Positions 31,347 to 42,252 of a DNA stretch of 64,000 nt are shown here, in pieces. This stretch comes from Pseudovirgaria hyperparasitica. Taxonomy: Eukaryota > Ascomycota > Dothideomycetes > Acrospermales > Acrospermaceae. The stretch is from assembly GCF_010093815.1 (NCBI RefSeq), contig NW_022985561.1:500045-564044 (forward strand). Direction: 5' to 3'. The notes under the pieces are model-generated. The model did not search any database. It worked only from the letters and a program-made list of their open reading frames with translations, and was not told the origin of the DNA. Positions within the stretch are counted from its first letter, which is position 1. Each line of letters opens with the position of its first letter. The translations under genes and the position numbers were made by a program.

Positions 31347-32632
31347 ATGGCACCCGGAATCACACTTGACAACGCAGTGGAAGACTTTGTCTTCACCAAG
31401 ACAGCTGGTTCCGAGAAGAACCATGCAACTGTTACAGAAACAGTTCTTGAGGCCATTGACAATGAAAAAGCAGCCCAGCCAAAACAGGCACCACAACCTG
31501 AGCCCCAAAATCAGCTAGACCTCTCCTCTATCGCGTGGGCTCACTGTCGCGAGAGCTCCAACAATTTCATATCCGATTTTTACACCAAACCGACCCTTCC
31601 TATGCTAGAAGCCATTATCCGTACGACACTCGACGACGGTGACAATGACGAAGACGCTACAACAAACGACTTGCAAGACTATGTTGCAGGCCTTTTAGGA
31701 CACGAGAGTGCTTTGTTAGTCCCGACTGGTACTATCACAATTCTTACCATGTTCGATCACGTGCTTACGACCCTCTAGGTACGATGGGTAACCAAGTATC
31801 CTTACGGACTGCCCTAGGCAATCCACCGCACTCGATTCTGTGTGACTATCGCGGCCACATAATGCACTTCGAGGGCGGTGGACCGTCTGGAATCTGCGGC
31901 ACGCTCGTCCGAAGCGTAGTACCTGCGAATGAGCACCATCTCACGCTTGCAGATGTTCAGAGATTTGCCACGCTACGGAATACCATGTACGACTGTCCTA
32001 CGCGCGTAATTGCACTTGAGAATCCCATGGAAGGACGCATTCTGCCGCTGAGCGACATCCAGGCCATCTCGAACTGGGCACGGGAACGGGGAATCCATAT
32101 GCATCTGGACGGGGCCCGGCTATGGGAGGCTGTTGCAGCAGGTGCCGGATCACTCGAAGAAATCGGCAAGTGTTTTGATAGTATCCAGGTGTGCTTTACC
32201 AAGGGTCTTGGCGCACCACTCGGCAGTATGGTCATTGGAAAGAAAGACTTCATTGCTAGAGCCAAATGGAGCCGAAAACTACTCGGTGGTGGGACCAGGG
32301 CATCGGGTGTTATTGCAGCGCCGGCACGAGTCGCGATTGATGATGTTCTATTTGGCGGCAAGATGAAGGCTGCCCAGGACAAAGCGCAACGGGCATCCGA
32401 ATTATGGACCGAACTTGGGGGTAAGCTTTTGGAGCGCAGGGAGACAAATATGGTATGGCTGGACTACGAAGGATCAGGGGTAGACATGGAAGGTTTCTTT
32501 AAGTTAGCAAAGGAGGAATATGGGCTGAAGTTGGGTGGTGTGATCCCAGAGAGACTGGTCTTTCATTATCAGATCTCGGACGAGTCGTTTGAAAAGTTGT
32601 GTGCACTGTTCCGGAGGGCTTTGGCAAAATGA
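31347..32632 (+). CDS. Threonine aldolase-fold PLP enzyme of the cluster
   Basis: Two exons: 31347-31728 and 31779-32632, 411 residues. The intron 31729-31778 (GTACTA to CTAG) restores LVPTG-TMGNQ. The family (fold type I PLP, L-threonine aldolase / beta-eliminating lyase) splits beta-hydroxy amino acids into glycine and an aldehyde; some fungal cluster members act as alanine racemases (ToxG, SimB). Visible motifs: NFISDFYTKPTLPMLEAI at the N-terminal substrate loop, GHESALLVPTGTMGNQ, MHLDGARLWEA with the PLP-ring Asp, and the Schiff-base Lys in CFTKGLGAPLGS. About 45 extra N-terminal residues (MAPGITLDNAVEDF onward) precede the core. The Met at 31347 has a good context; an in-frame ATG at 31098 would add 83 residues. 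Adjacent and divergent to the megasynthase, so it may supply or epimerise its amino acid. Confidence 0.88.
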
Positions 32633-33543
32633 AGGGCTTCGTACAGGGGGCAGTGAGTGATTGGATACTTAAAGATTAGTCCAAGTACAACAGGCTTGCG
32701 TAATTCTGCTAAACATTTGTGATCACGCCTTGTGGGGTTACACCAAGAGCCGTGTGTAAGCGAATGACTGTCTGCACAAACACGGCACATGCACATCCAT
32801 GCCACCGTGTTGACTTTTTTTATTGATACTGCATGCTCGGCGAAAAGACCGAAAATTAAAACTGCCGTCTGACGGGTTGTTGAGTTTCGTCAGCGAGTCT
32901 ATAACAGGGGCTTGTAAATGTCCGTAATCACTCTTTTGAGAAGGGGCACACACTAAATGATTACTTCGCCACGCCTGATATGTCTGATGATGTGAGTTTG
33001 AGTTTTCAATTTTTGTTTCCCGCAGCTATAAATCTCGTGGTGATTTTTTGCCTATACAGTAGTTGGTTCCACTGGCGCTATTGATGACTTGCGTTAGGCA
33101 CCCGCTATGTATGGCGGCATATAGGCCGGGAGTGGGGTGACGACGGCGTGGCTTTCTTAGGGCGTCCCGCGGTACGCGTTGGGCTTCTCTAAGCTAGTAC
33201 TAGCATGAGCATCCGGACCCACTTCCGAGTCTGTTTACTCCCAGCCGTTCGGGTCATGGTCCGAGTCTTGAGCCCGCTAGTCCGTATGCAAATGTTTTGC
33301 TTTCCGACTTCTCCGAATCACTTGGTCCACTTTTGGCTCGTCTATTTCTCGTACTCCTTGTCAGCCAATCTGCTTTGTCGAGATGTTGGGGGCTTCACCC
33401 GCACGCAGCTGCTTTATTACCTGTTGACCGCCCTTTCTTTTGCTTTTCCTTAGGATCTGCATTGCATCTGCATTGCATTGCATTTGCTTTCTGTAGCGCC
33501 TACACTCATCTAATACGCACGCCGCAAAAACGCCACTCTCACA
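32633..33543. promoter_or_regulatory. Spacer and promoter of the MFS gene
   Basis: About 910 nt without a gene. It contains two CCGAGTC heptamers (33225-33231 and 33261-33267) that match the half-site of the palindrome at 31156-31172, and a short GCATTGCAT-type tandem repeat at about 33456-33486. Confidence 0.45.
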
Positions 33544-35091
33544 ATGGTGTACCGACCTAGCGAGGATAAATCCCACAGCTCAATATACCTGCATGATGTA
33601 CGTATTGCCTCAAGCACGTCGACGAACAATGCTTCGAAGGCATCCCAGTCTACTATTGTGGATGCTGAGCATCAGTTCGGGGAGAGCGAGAGTGTACCGA
33701 ACAATGGCATCGAGGGCTTCGATTACTCCACTTTACCACCTGTTGATACCGGAAAAGATGCTTGGTTGTGCCTCCTCGCGGTCTTCACCATTGAGGTCAT
33801 GATATTAGGTAAGTTGATCCTGTGTGATATCCCGTCTTTTATGTGCGCAGCACCGAACTTGACATTGCATGCAGGCTATGGCTTCTCGTATGGTGTTTTC
33901 CAGGACTTCTACGCCGTAAATGAGCCTTTTGCATCATCCTCATCCAATAGTTCTGTGATTGGTGTCCTCACGACCGTAGGCATTCTTGCCCAGCATATCT
34001 CAAACTTGCAGCTAAATTTGTGAAAGGGCATTCTCTTCCTCACTACCCCGATATTCCTTCCATTATGCCGCCACTATCCCCAATGGGCCCGCTGGATGGC
34101 GACGTTCGGTGTCTTTCTCGCGCTAATATCGAACATTGCATCCTCTTTCTGTACCAAAATTCCCCAACTGATTGGTACACAAGGTGTGATACTCGGGCTC
34201 GCTGGCGGCCTGGCATTCTGTCCATGCCTGGTCTATATTGACCAATGGTTCGACAAACGCAAAGGCCTCGCATTTGGCATATTCGGCTCTGGCGCTGGAT
34301 TCGGAGGAGTCTTTATTCCCCTCATGCTACGTGCCATGCTCAATAACGTGGGCTTCGCTACCACGATGCGCATCTGGGCGGGAATTCATGCAGGTATCGG
34401 ACTCACTGCAGCCTATTTCGTCAAGCCACGTCTACCCCCGGCGGCAACTCTCACAAGACCATTTTGGAACCCGCGTGCTCTGCGCTCCCGGTTCTTTCTG
34501 ATGAACCAACTAGCAAACACGATCCAGGGCGCGGGATACTATCTCCCAGGAATCTATCTACCAACCTATGCTCGCGAGATTCTTGGTGCATCAGCCTGGC
34601 CAGCCACGGTATCACTCATGATATTCAACATAAGTGCAACTATCGGCCTCATACTTATGGGCCACTTCACTGACCGTTTCACTTCGCGCACCTGTATCTT
34701 GGTATCCTCGCTTGGCAGCACGATTGCGGCCTTGATAGTATGGGGTCTTACCACTCATATAGCAACACTATATACATTCAGCATCCTCTTTGGTCTATTT
34801 TCAGGCAGCTGGCCCGCCGTATGGCCTGCAGTCATGCGAGAGACGGCCCGTCGGGGCGAGGAGCGTGGTTTTGGGTATGTTGACACACTAATGGTGTATT
34901 CATTATTGTGTGTCGGGCGAGGAGTTGGCAATATCGTTTCTGGACCACTAAGCGAAGCTCTCACAAAGGACATGCCGTGGAAAGGGGCAGTCATTGGCGG
35001 GTATGGAAGTGGCTATGGAGCACTGATTTTGTTCTCTGGGCTGACGAGCTTGGTGAGCGGTATTAACACCTTATGGTATCAAAAGCTATAG
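33544..35091 (+). CDS. MFS transporter, monocarboxylate-permease type
   Basis: Three exons: 33544-33808, 33875-33975 and 34027-35091, about 476 residues. This is the fungal MCT-like branch of the major facilitator superfamily, common as exporters in biosynthetic clusters. The soluble N-terminal tail of about 70 residues ends DTGKDAWLCLLAVF, where the first span begins. Family marks include GYGFSYGVFQDFY in the first loop, GLAGGLAFCPCLVYIDQWFDKRKGLAFGI around spans 4-5, and GFGYVDTLMVYSLLCVGRGVGN. About 12 spans can be counted. Introns 33809-33874 (GTAAGT) and 33976-34026 (GTAGGC) restore LGYGFS and VLTT-GILFL. It may export the megasynthase product or take up a precursor. Confidence 0.88.
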
Positions 35092-38000
35092 TTGAAGTTT
35101 TAAAAGTATTTTGCTGATTTATAGAATACAAACGATAGACATGATAGACAGTTTTATATAGAGGATCAATATACTTATCAGGCTGCTGTACATAGCTCAT
35201 ACAAAGATATACAACAACACTGCTGCTGTTGATACTCGCCCCCACTGTCAGACAAGACAGATCTAGATGCAATCCTACGAGATCCAGTAGCCCCTGAGAA
35301 GGGCCGACTCAATCCATCGTATCTAGCAAGTTTAACGAGCGGCCCTGGAGTACCGCATTGGCCAACGCCAAGTCTTACGAATTGCGGGACTTGCCGTTAT
35401 TATCATAAGCCCTAAACAAAGCCAGACTATTAGAATAATTACCCGTAGTCGCATGAGTCAAAATCCCAGTCACTGCGTTTGAAATAGCTTTGCCATTCAC
35501 TGCCGTGTTCGAGGAGGTAGCATCCGACGTTGCCTTGAAAAAGGCAGGGGTTTCTTCCCGGGCAAGTAGAGGTAGGCAATAATACAGTCATCAGCTGTGA
35601 ACCCGCTAATCACTTAACTTCCAATGATCCAACCGGTAATCATTGGTACAATGTGACACAATTATTCATCCGTCACACAATGATTGTTCACTTATACAAT
35701 CGTTAGTCATTTATGGAATCAGTAATCAATTACTCAATTAGTAATGAGCCATCACTACTTAGCAGAGCCTCGTCTAGTAATATTCGTGCTCCACTACTCA
35801 ATGGAACAATGACTTTCTGACATTTTCATGTCGAATATTTATATAGATGTCAATCTCATAATATAATTGTAGCGTGTAAATCGTCGAGTGCTCATATAAG
35901 ATGTTTAGTCTAGTTCTAGTACTATCCTAATAGCAGTCACGGTAGTATATCTAGATAGAGGTTATTTGTGAATCTAATAGCCGCCCAGGCCGTCATGTCT
36001 GCCGGTAAGCCTAGACTTACAATCGGGAGGTGCGTCAGCGTTGGAATTAAGCATGTTCGTTCAGGCGAACTCGCTGACTATGGGGGTCAATCTCGAGCTG
36101 AGTGTTAAGAAAGTACAATGAAAGATAACAATCTACTGTCACTTTAGTAGAATGATCATGCAATGATGAGTGCGAGAGGATATGCGGTCATACACGTCTT
36201 AGAATTCTCTTACAAGGACTTTGTACCTGGAGTCTTGACGTAGGCGGAAGACATGTGTAGCTCTGATTCGAAAGTCTAGGGGTTGACTTGCTGGCAATTC
36301 CTACATCGTGACCCCCAAGGAGGCCTACCCCATATGAATCTAATAGTACTAAGCTTACAACGGAAGTGCTCGATATTGACGATTTCACCGTCCATATCTC
36401 TATCATCAGGAGCTCATAATATCAGGACGATATCATTATTTGCCTAGTCTACCTACTGTGAGTAGAGTTTACTCCTGAAACGGATGCTATCATAGACAAC
36501 TGAACTTGCTGAAAGCACAACCCCTATAACAATGTACACCCCTTTCGGCAGAGTCTGTACCAAACCTCCAAGTTTTGAACATTTCGTAGACTTCTCTACT
36601 GGTGTGAAAACACAGAATATGCTGTTCGAGACATACTTTATAGAGCTCTACGTGCTGCTTACATACTATTGTTAGATATACGATGATACAAAACCCTGTA
36701 TGCCCCTAGTGTGTCAGTAACATTAGGATAAGAGGACCATGTAGCACGTGATATGTTGTCATCAATGTTGATTCTGGATTTCTCTATGATTATCAGCTAT
36801 TTAATGAGTGTTCTAAGCATTTAGTCAAGAATGCAGAGTATGTCAGGCTAAGTCTACACGTATAGCCATGTTCCTTCGATTTCCTATTTTTCGAAAAGCT
36901 TGTTTTCTTCCTTTACATTCGAGTTTCTTAAGTCAATTAAAATACTTATTAGCTATTCTATTCTCTTATTGGGAAGAATAGGTAGCTTTCAAAGATCGTG
37001 TATACAATACTAGCATATAGTTATTCCAAGTCTAAATATTTTGAATTTAGCAACCTACCTAGGATATAATCTTTTAGTCCCAATAGGAATAGGCATGATA
37101 CTAGATCGAACGTTTATTTCGATTTATTTAGACTTGAAAATTGCTATATCTAGTATTCCGTGCACAGCTCTTAAATGCTACTTAGTTTCCTAACAAGAGC
37201 ATATCTACTAAGTGACTAGGCTGTTTGAAAGTCACTAGTTGTTTAAGATTTAATAGCAAGGATATAGGAACGGACACATCTTATTGTCGACTTAGTCTGT
37301 CTGTCATGCAACATTACTAGTGCTATATTACCTCCCTATGTGTCTCCATCGTCCTACCAGGGGTAGTACTTGTCCACTACTTGGCCTTCTCTCCTTGCTG
37401 GTAGCGGTCGTCTATGATACGAAACTCCTAATAGAGATCTTCTCTCAAGATCAGACGCATTATTATCACATACATTCCTGCTCTCTTATCTCCTAGGCGT
37501 AAATTAATCATTTATCTTAAACACCACCCATTGCACATCTCTCTACACCTTGAACGTAGTCACAATCTCCGCAATAAAATACTCGCAGAATACAGCATTA
37601 CAATCCATAGCCCCTGTTCCCGCTTCCGGCATCAATACCAGTCCACACCAAAATCTAATTTTCTGCCTATTATCTTCGTATACTCGCACATTACTACTTA
37701 TGTAGCTTTTAATAAATCCACCCTCCGCCTTGCACCGCCCGTAGCTAACTTCATACAATAAGCCACGCGCATGCTTAGTCGATCTCAAACCGAAATCGCA
37801 CCATATTCCAGCTTCAATCCCCGAACGATACCCATCTGCTAGAGGGAGTAATACCTACCTACTAGTACCTAGCAACCCCTAGTGACTTCTCGTGAGACCT
37901 TTGGGCAGTCCTACGCTAATACAGTGCACTAATATAGGGTAACGAGACGGATCTTCGAGAGATAGATATATAAAATCCTAGGAGATAGCAGCTACGTAGG

Positions 38001-38260
38001 AGGAGAGGGGGCCGGAGAGTGCTCTGGAGTATGGATTTATGACGTTCCGGTTTAGTCCATTGGCTAGAGCAGCAGCAGCAGCAGTAGCAGCAATAGCACC
38101 ACCTCTGCTCCCTTCCATCCCTAGTCTATCTACTATAGCCTGCGAGTCGCTTGTATTGTGGGGTAAGCTCCTTACGTTAATGTTGCATATCACCCGACCG
38201 AACCGCTCCTTACCACGTCCATGTTCCACACTACACTGCACCGCATACGCTTACTTGACT
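35092..38260. other. Gene-free AT-rich block
   Basis: About 3.2 kb with no credible gene. From about 35600 to 37500 the sequence is AT-rich with many TA steps and no open frame above 75 codons. A degenerate AGTAATCA/ATTACT motif recurs at 35630-35750. The block may be an old repeat altered by RIP, but I found no terminal repeats, target duplication or coding remnant, so I name no element. A short CAG-type run lies at 38070-38090. Confidence 0.5.
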
Positions 38261-38390
38261 ATCCATCTCCGTACCTATGTCTCTATCTACCTCCCTAGCA
38301 ATCTCCCTAGCCCCTCCCTATCCGTCTCCCGATCCATCTCTCTATCTATCTCCCTATTGTAATCCATGTTAACACCCCTATCAACAACCA

Positions 38391-38598
38391 TACCACACAA
38401 CACCACACAACACCACACAACACCACACAACACCACACAACACCACACAACACCACACAACACCACACAACACCACACAACACCACACAACANNNNNNNN
38501 NNCAACACCACACAACACCACACAACACCACACAACACCACACAACACCACACAACACCACACAACACCACACAACACCACACAACACCACACAACAT
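38391..38598. repeat. Decamer satellite (CCACACAACA)n with assembly gap
   Basis: At least 19 visible copies of a 10-bp unit made only of C and A on the + strand. The array is broken by ten N at 38493-38502, a gap placeholder, so its true length is unknown. Flanks are also pyrimidine- or C/A-biased. The Thr/His- and Cys/Val-rich open frames seen here are artefacts of the repeat. Confidence 0.97.
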
Positions 38599-39675
38599 CA
38601 ACCTCCCAACGAACCTCCCAATCCCAACGCACATTCCCATCCCTGTTCAACCTCTCCATCGACACGCACATCAACATTACCATCAAATCTCCACATCAAC
38701 CTCCCCTAGTCAACACCCACACCAACAACCTTCACACCTTCCAATCTGAAAACAGCCAAAGTAGCGTATTATACAGTCCAGACAAACCAGCAATTCACCA
38801 TAGCATACCGCACTACCACTACCACACTACTATACACTACTACCATTCTGAATATCTCTCTCTATTAGCACATCTTCCATTTCCTTCCATTTTTAGCTTA
38901 GAACCCCGTCTACCATAACCCCTACCAACCCCAAACAGCATACCCCCAACCGGTATCAATCCCAAACACATTATTACTAACAAACCCCCCTCCCCCTTTC
39001 TCCCCTCATAAACCTCTCCTAAACCCCCTCCAAACCCCCTCCTAAACAATTCCATAAACCATAAACCACAAGCAAGATAGATATACAAAGAGCATACAAC
39101 AAAACAAACAGATCTAAAAGACCGACAAAGACCCACTTGGCTAAACGATTGGAAGTCGGTATATACATGTTATTCTACTATCATTACTACCATCATTATT
39201 ATTACTACCATATTTCTTTATGACTATAACTATAACTATAACTACAACTACAACTATACCTACAACTCTAATTACTAGTATTATTAGCATTATCAGCAGT
39301 CTAGACAAGGTGTTTTTCTTCTTTTCTTTTTGGACAAGGGGGGGAGGGCGGACAGTTCGGTGTTTAGTAAGAATTTGGCCAAAAGGTAAAAAAAAAACAG
39401 AGGGGGGGGGGGGGGGGGGCTATAAGACGGGGTTTGGGTAAGTGGTAGAATGGATTTTTTGTGTGAGGTTCGAATGGAGCAGTATATCGAGGAGATAGAT
39501 GGGTTGGATCGGGTGACTCGACTGGATGGATATATAGGTCTAAGAGTAAGAAGTTGGTATAATCATTTCAAGTAATCGAGCAAGCGGACTTTTGTAATGC
39601 TGTATCATAATCTGAACCCCCCTATCCCACGCCACGCCACCCACCACCCACCCTCCCCCTAAAAAGAAAAACCCC
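38599..39675. other. Low-complexity intergenic sequence
   Basis: No gene seen. It contains ACTATA/ACTACA microsatellites (39217-39270), a 10-nt A run (39388-39397) and an 18-nt G homopolymer (39402-39419), then a C-rich stretch before the next gene. The A and G runs make the base count here unreliable. Confidence 0.6.
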
Positions 39676-41158
39676 CTACCCCAAACTCTGCACCTTCAAC
39701 ACAAACGCCCCCCGCTCAATCGTATTAACAACAATAAACCCCGACTCAAACAACGCATACGACGACCACGTCCCCACAAAATCAATAACCCCGCCATTCG
39801 GCTCCGCATCATCCTCCGGGTAAACATCAAAAAACGCCACCTCCTTCACCCCCGCCCCGGTCGGATCCGCGGGGATAGACGAGACATCCAAGATCCGGAA
39901 CCCAGAGCCATAATTACTCTGATACGCATACTTGCCCGCGATATACTGGTTATGATCGACCGAGTAGGCGGTGCTCTTGTAGTAGCCCGTCTGCCTGGGT
40001 CGTTCCAGCTCGGAGATATCCCAGATATAGGTGACAGGATGGCCGTCGGCCGCAGGGCCAACGCGGTCAAACTCGTCGTATTCGTCGTCCATGATCAGGT
40101 ATTCCTGCCAGTCCGGGTCGAGCACCCAGCCCTGGTGGGTGTAGGCGGCGCCGTCGTAGGAGGTGACGGAGACGAGGTGCGGGTCGAGCTTGTCGGACAT
40201 GTCGTAGATGGAGAGCGAGTCTTCGTTGTAGCCGTAGCAGATCTCGCGGCCGGCGTACTTGGCGTCGGGCCCCTTGTACATGAGGCACTGGGCGTCGTGG
40301 ACGTAGCCGTCGATGGCGGCGCAGCCGGGGGAGGTCGGGTGAGCGGGGTCGGACATGTCGATTGCGATGAGGCCGGAGCGGCATTTATCTGTGCGGGGGG
40401 CGGCGCCGACGGAGTATGCGAAGCCCGAGGCCGGGTTTGCGACGACGTTGTGGGTGCGGCCGATGGGGAGGTCGGTGAAGATGCCGGTGACGTCGGTGTC
40501 GGGGTTGAAGGTGACGGGGTTGCGGTTGTCGAGGTCGAGCAGCTTGGTCATGTCGAAGATCTGGATGTTGTGCTTTTCGGCCTCGGAGCCGATGATCATG
40601 TAGTTGTTGTAGCCGCGGATTTCGCGCCAGATCTCGGGCTCGGCGGCGCTGGTCTTGGGCAGGCGGCCGAGGTATTCGAGCTTGCCGGCTGTGGTGACTT
40701 GGGCGAAGGCTGCGCCGTCGGCTTGGGCGATGGCGATGAACTCTCGGCCGTCGTCGGATGTCCAGCCCCATGAGGAGGATCCCTCGCCGGTTGCGCTGCC
40801 TAGAGCGGCGTGGGAGAGGAAGTGATGGAGGTTGAGCTGGGACGTTGTTAGTGCTGTCTGTGATGGACATGGAGAGGGTGCTTCGACATACGTTGTTGCA
40901 GCGAAAGGCCAGTGTAGCATTGTTCCTGAACGGCTGGGCTTTTCCATCCCGACAATTGGCAAAAGGGAGCTCGATGTATTGCTCCGAGTTCATGGCGCCG
41001 CTGTCACGCTGACGCTGGAATGTGCCTCGCTTGGTGGCCATGATTTCCATGTGCATAGTCCCGCTGTCGTACTTATCGGCTGCAATGCTAAAGTCCTTTG
41101 GCTTCTCCTTGCACAACACACTGCCTGCCAGGGCGGCAAAGGTAGCGAGACGATACAT
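39676..41158 (-). CDS. Secreted LVIVD / choice-of-anchor B family protein
   Basis: Two exons: 41158-40892 and 40836-39676, 475 residues. The first 20 residues (MYRLATFAALAGSVLCKEKP) are a signal peptide, so the protein is secreted or vacuolar. The rest carries beta-propeller-like repeats typical of choice-of-anchor B / LVIVD proteins: REIRGYNNYMIIGSEAEKHNIQIFDMTKLL, THNVVANPASGFAYSVG, GLIAIDMSDPAHPTSPGCAA, EICYGYNEDSLSIYDMSD, HQGWVLDPDWQEYLIMDDE and GYYKSTAYSVDHNQYI. The intron 40891-40837 (GTATGT to CCCAG) restores RCNN-LNLHHF. Such proteins are found in fungi and marine bacteria, with no established enzymatic role. The coding strand is C-rich early and G-rich at the 3' end. Confidence 0.82.
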
Positions 41159-42252
41159 GATGAGAGTCACACAAACGAAAGTCCACTCGTTGTCGTGTGA
41201 GAGAGTCCAGAGGAGGTCCAGGGCAGAGATGATCGATCAAGTAGTTCTACCCAGAGGAAGGCTGGAAGGAGCTGGTCAATCGGTCCCAGAGCATCTCCTT
41301 TTGTAGGCCCCCAGGCCGCAGTATATGGCAAGACATGCTGTCCTTCCTTATCGACATCTTTGTATACATGGCATATCACTGCTCCAAGGAGAAGGTCACA
41401 TACGACCTAGGTCGACCCGATGATTGATGAAAGGACGTTACTGGTCCAGGGATCAAGCATTCCGCCTTGCCCCAGTCTGCCGAGAAGGCTGATCTGGAGC
41501 CAAGACGAGCAGCGTGCTTGGCGTACTCCGCCCGTTTGTGGATGGATGCAGCCGAGCACCATCGATCAGCCACTCGCTTTATAAACACATACCTATTATG
41601 AATGTAACGATTCTTCCTGCTGTCTATCAGTCTCTCATCGCCTGCTGCCCCTCTCTAATTCTGATGCTCTCACACAGCAGATGTAGCCGTGTATCAATCG
41701 ACCCACTGGACATGTTGTTTACCTGACAAGACAGGAGTCCCCTGTCATGGGCATCTATCTCCGCGCCAAGTGTACTAGTCGGTAGATGGTATATGAATGG
41801 ATCGCAAGCATCGAGTAGGCTACCCTGGGCAGATCGACATATCAGGTAGGTAGTACGCAAACGGAGCCGGAGCTCGCGACAGGGCTGTGGTCAGCATTCC
41901 TCCCTTTTTTGCCTAATATGAAACATTTTCGATCGACGTTTACTTTCAAAACAATTCGATTGTTGGAATTGTTCAATGGGAGATAATTCGGAAAATATAT
42001 CCTCCCTATCAGTCACTGCGCACGACAACCGGCTCGAACAAGTGAATTACACGCCAGAATCTTTATTCTTACTACCCGGTATCATACGTGCATAACGTTG
42101 ATCATGAATGTGCCACCCGGAGAGTCCTAGTCCTGTATGGACAAACGCATGATGCCCCTCATCACGCTCCTATAATGAAAACTTGCCTACGACGCCGTTG
42201 CTTATGCATGACCGCAAAAAGGGAAATCATAACAGTCATGGCTTGGAGCCTC
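41159..42252. other. Gene-free stretch
   Basis: About 1.1 kb between the start of the LVIVD gene and the 3' end of proline dehydrogenase. It holds the LVIVD promoter; nothing else recognised. Confidence 0.5.

Noticed and set aside
33205-33576. Hydrophobic frames upstream of the MFS gene
   Set aside because: They overlap the MFS promoter and start, and do not resemble a transporter's first span.
19181-35091. A complete swainsonine cluster
   Set aside because: Only the megasynthase resembles a swn gene. The dioxygenases, NmrA-type reductases and aminotransferase are absent, and the A-domain code looks unlike one for pipecolate.
35092-38260. Named transposon or retroelement remnant
   Set aside because: No terminal repeats, target duplications or coding similarity could be seen by eye, so a family name would be a guess.
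38287-38750. Thr/His-rich and Cys/Val-rich open frames
   Set aside because: They are pure translations of the decamer satellite and span the assembly gap.
39427-39480. tRNA-like sequence (AGTGGTAGAATGG followed by GGTTCGAATGG)
   Set aside because: It resembles A and B boxes, but I could not pair acceptor, anticodon and T stems around them.
39952-40773. 273-residue Val/Gly-rich frame on the plus strand
   Set aside because: Antisense shadow of the GC-rich LVIVD gene.
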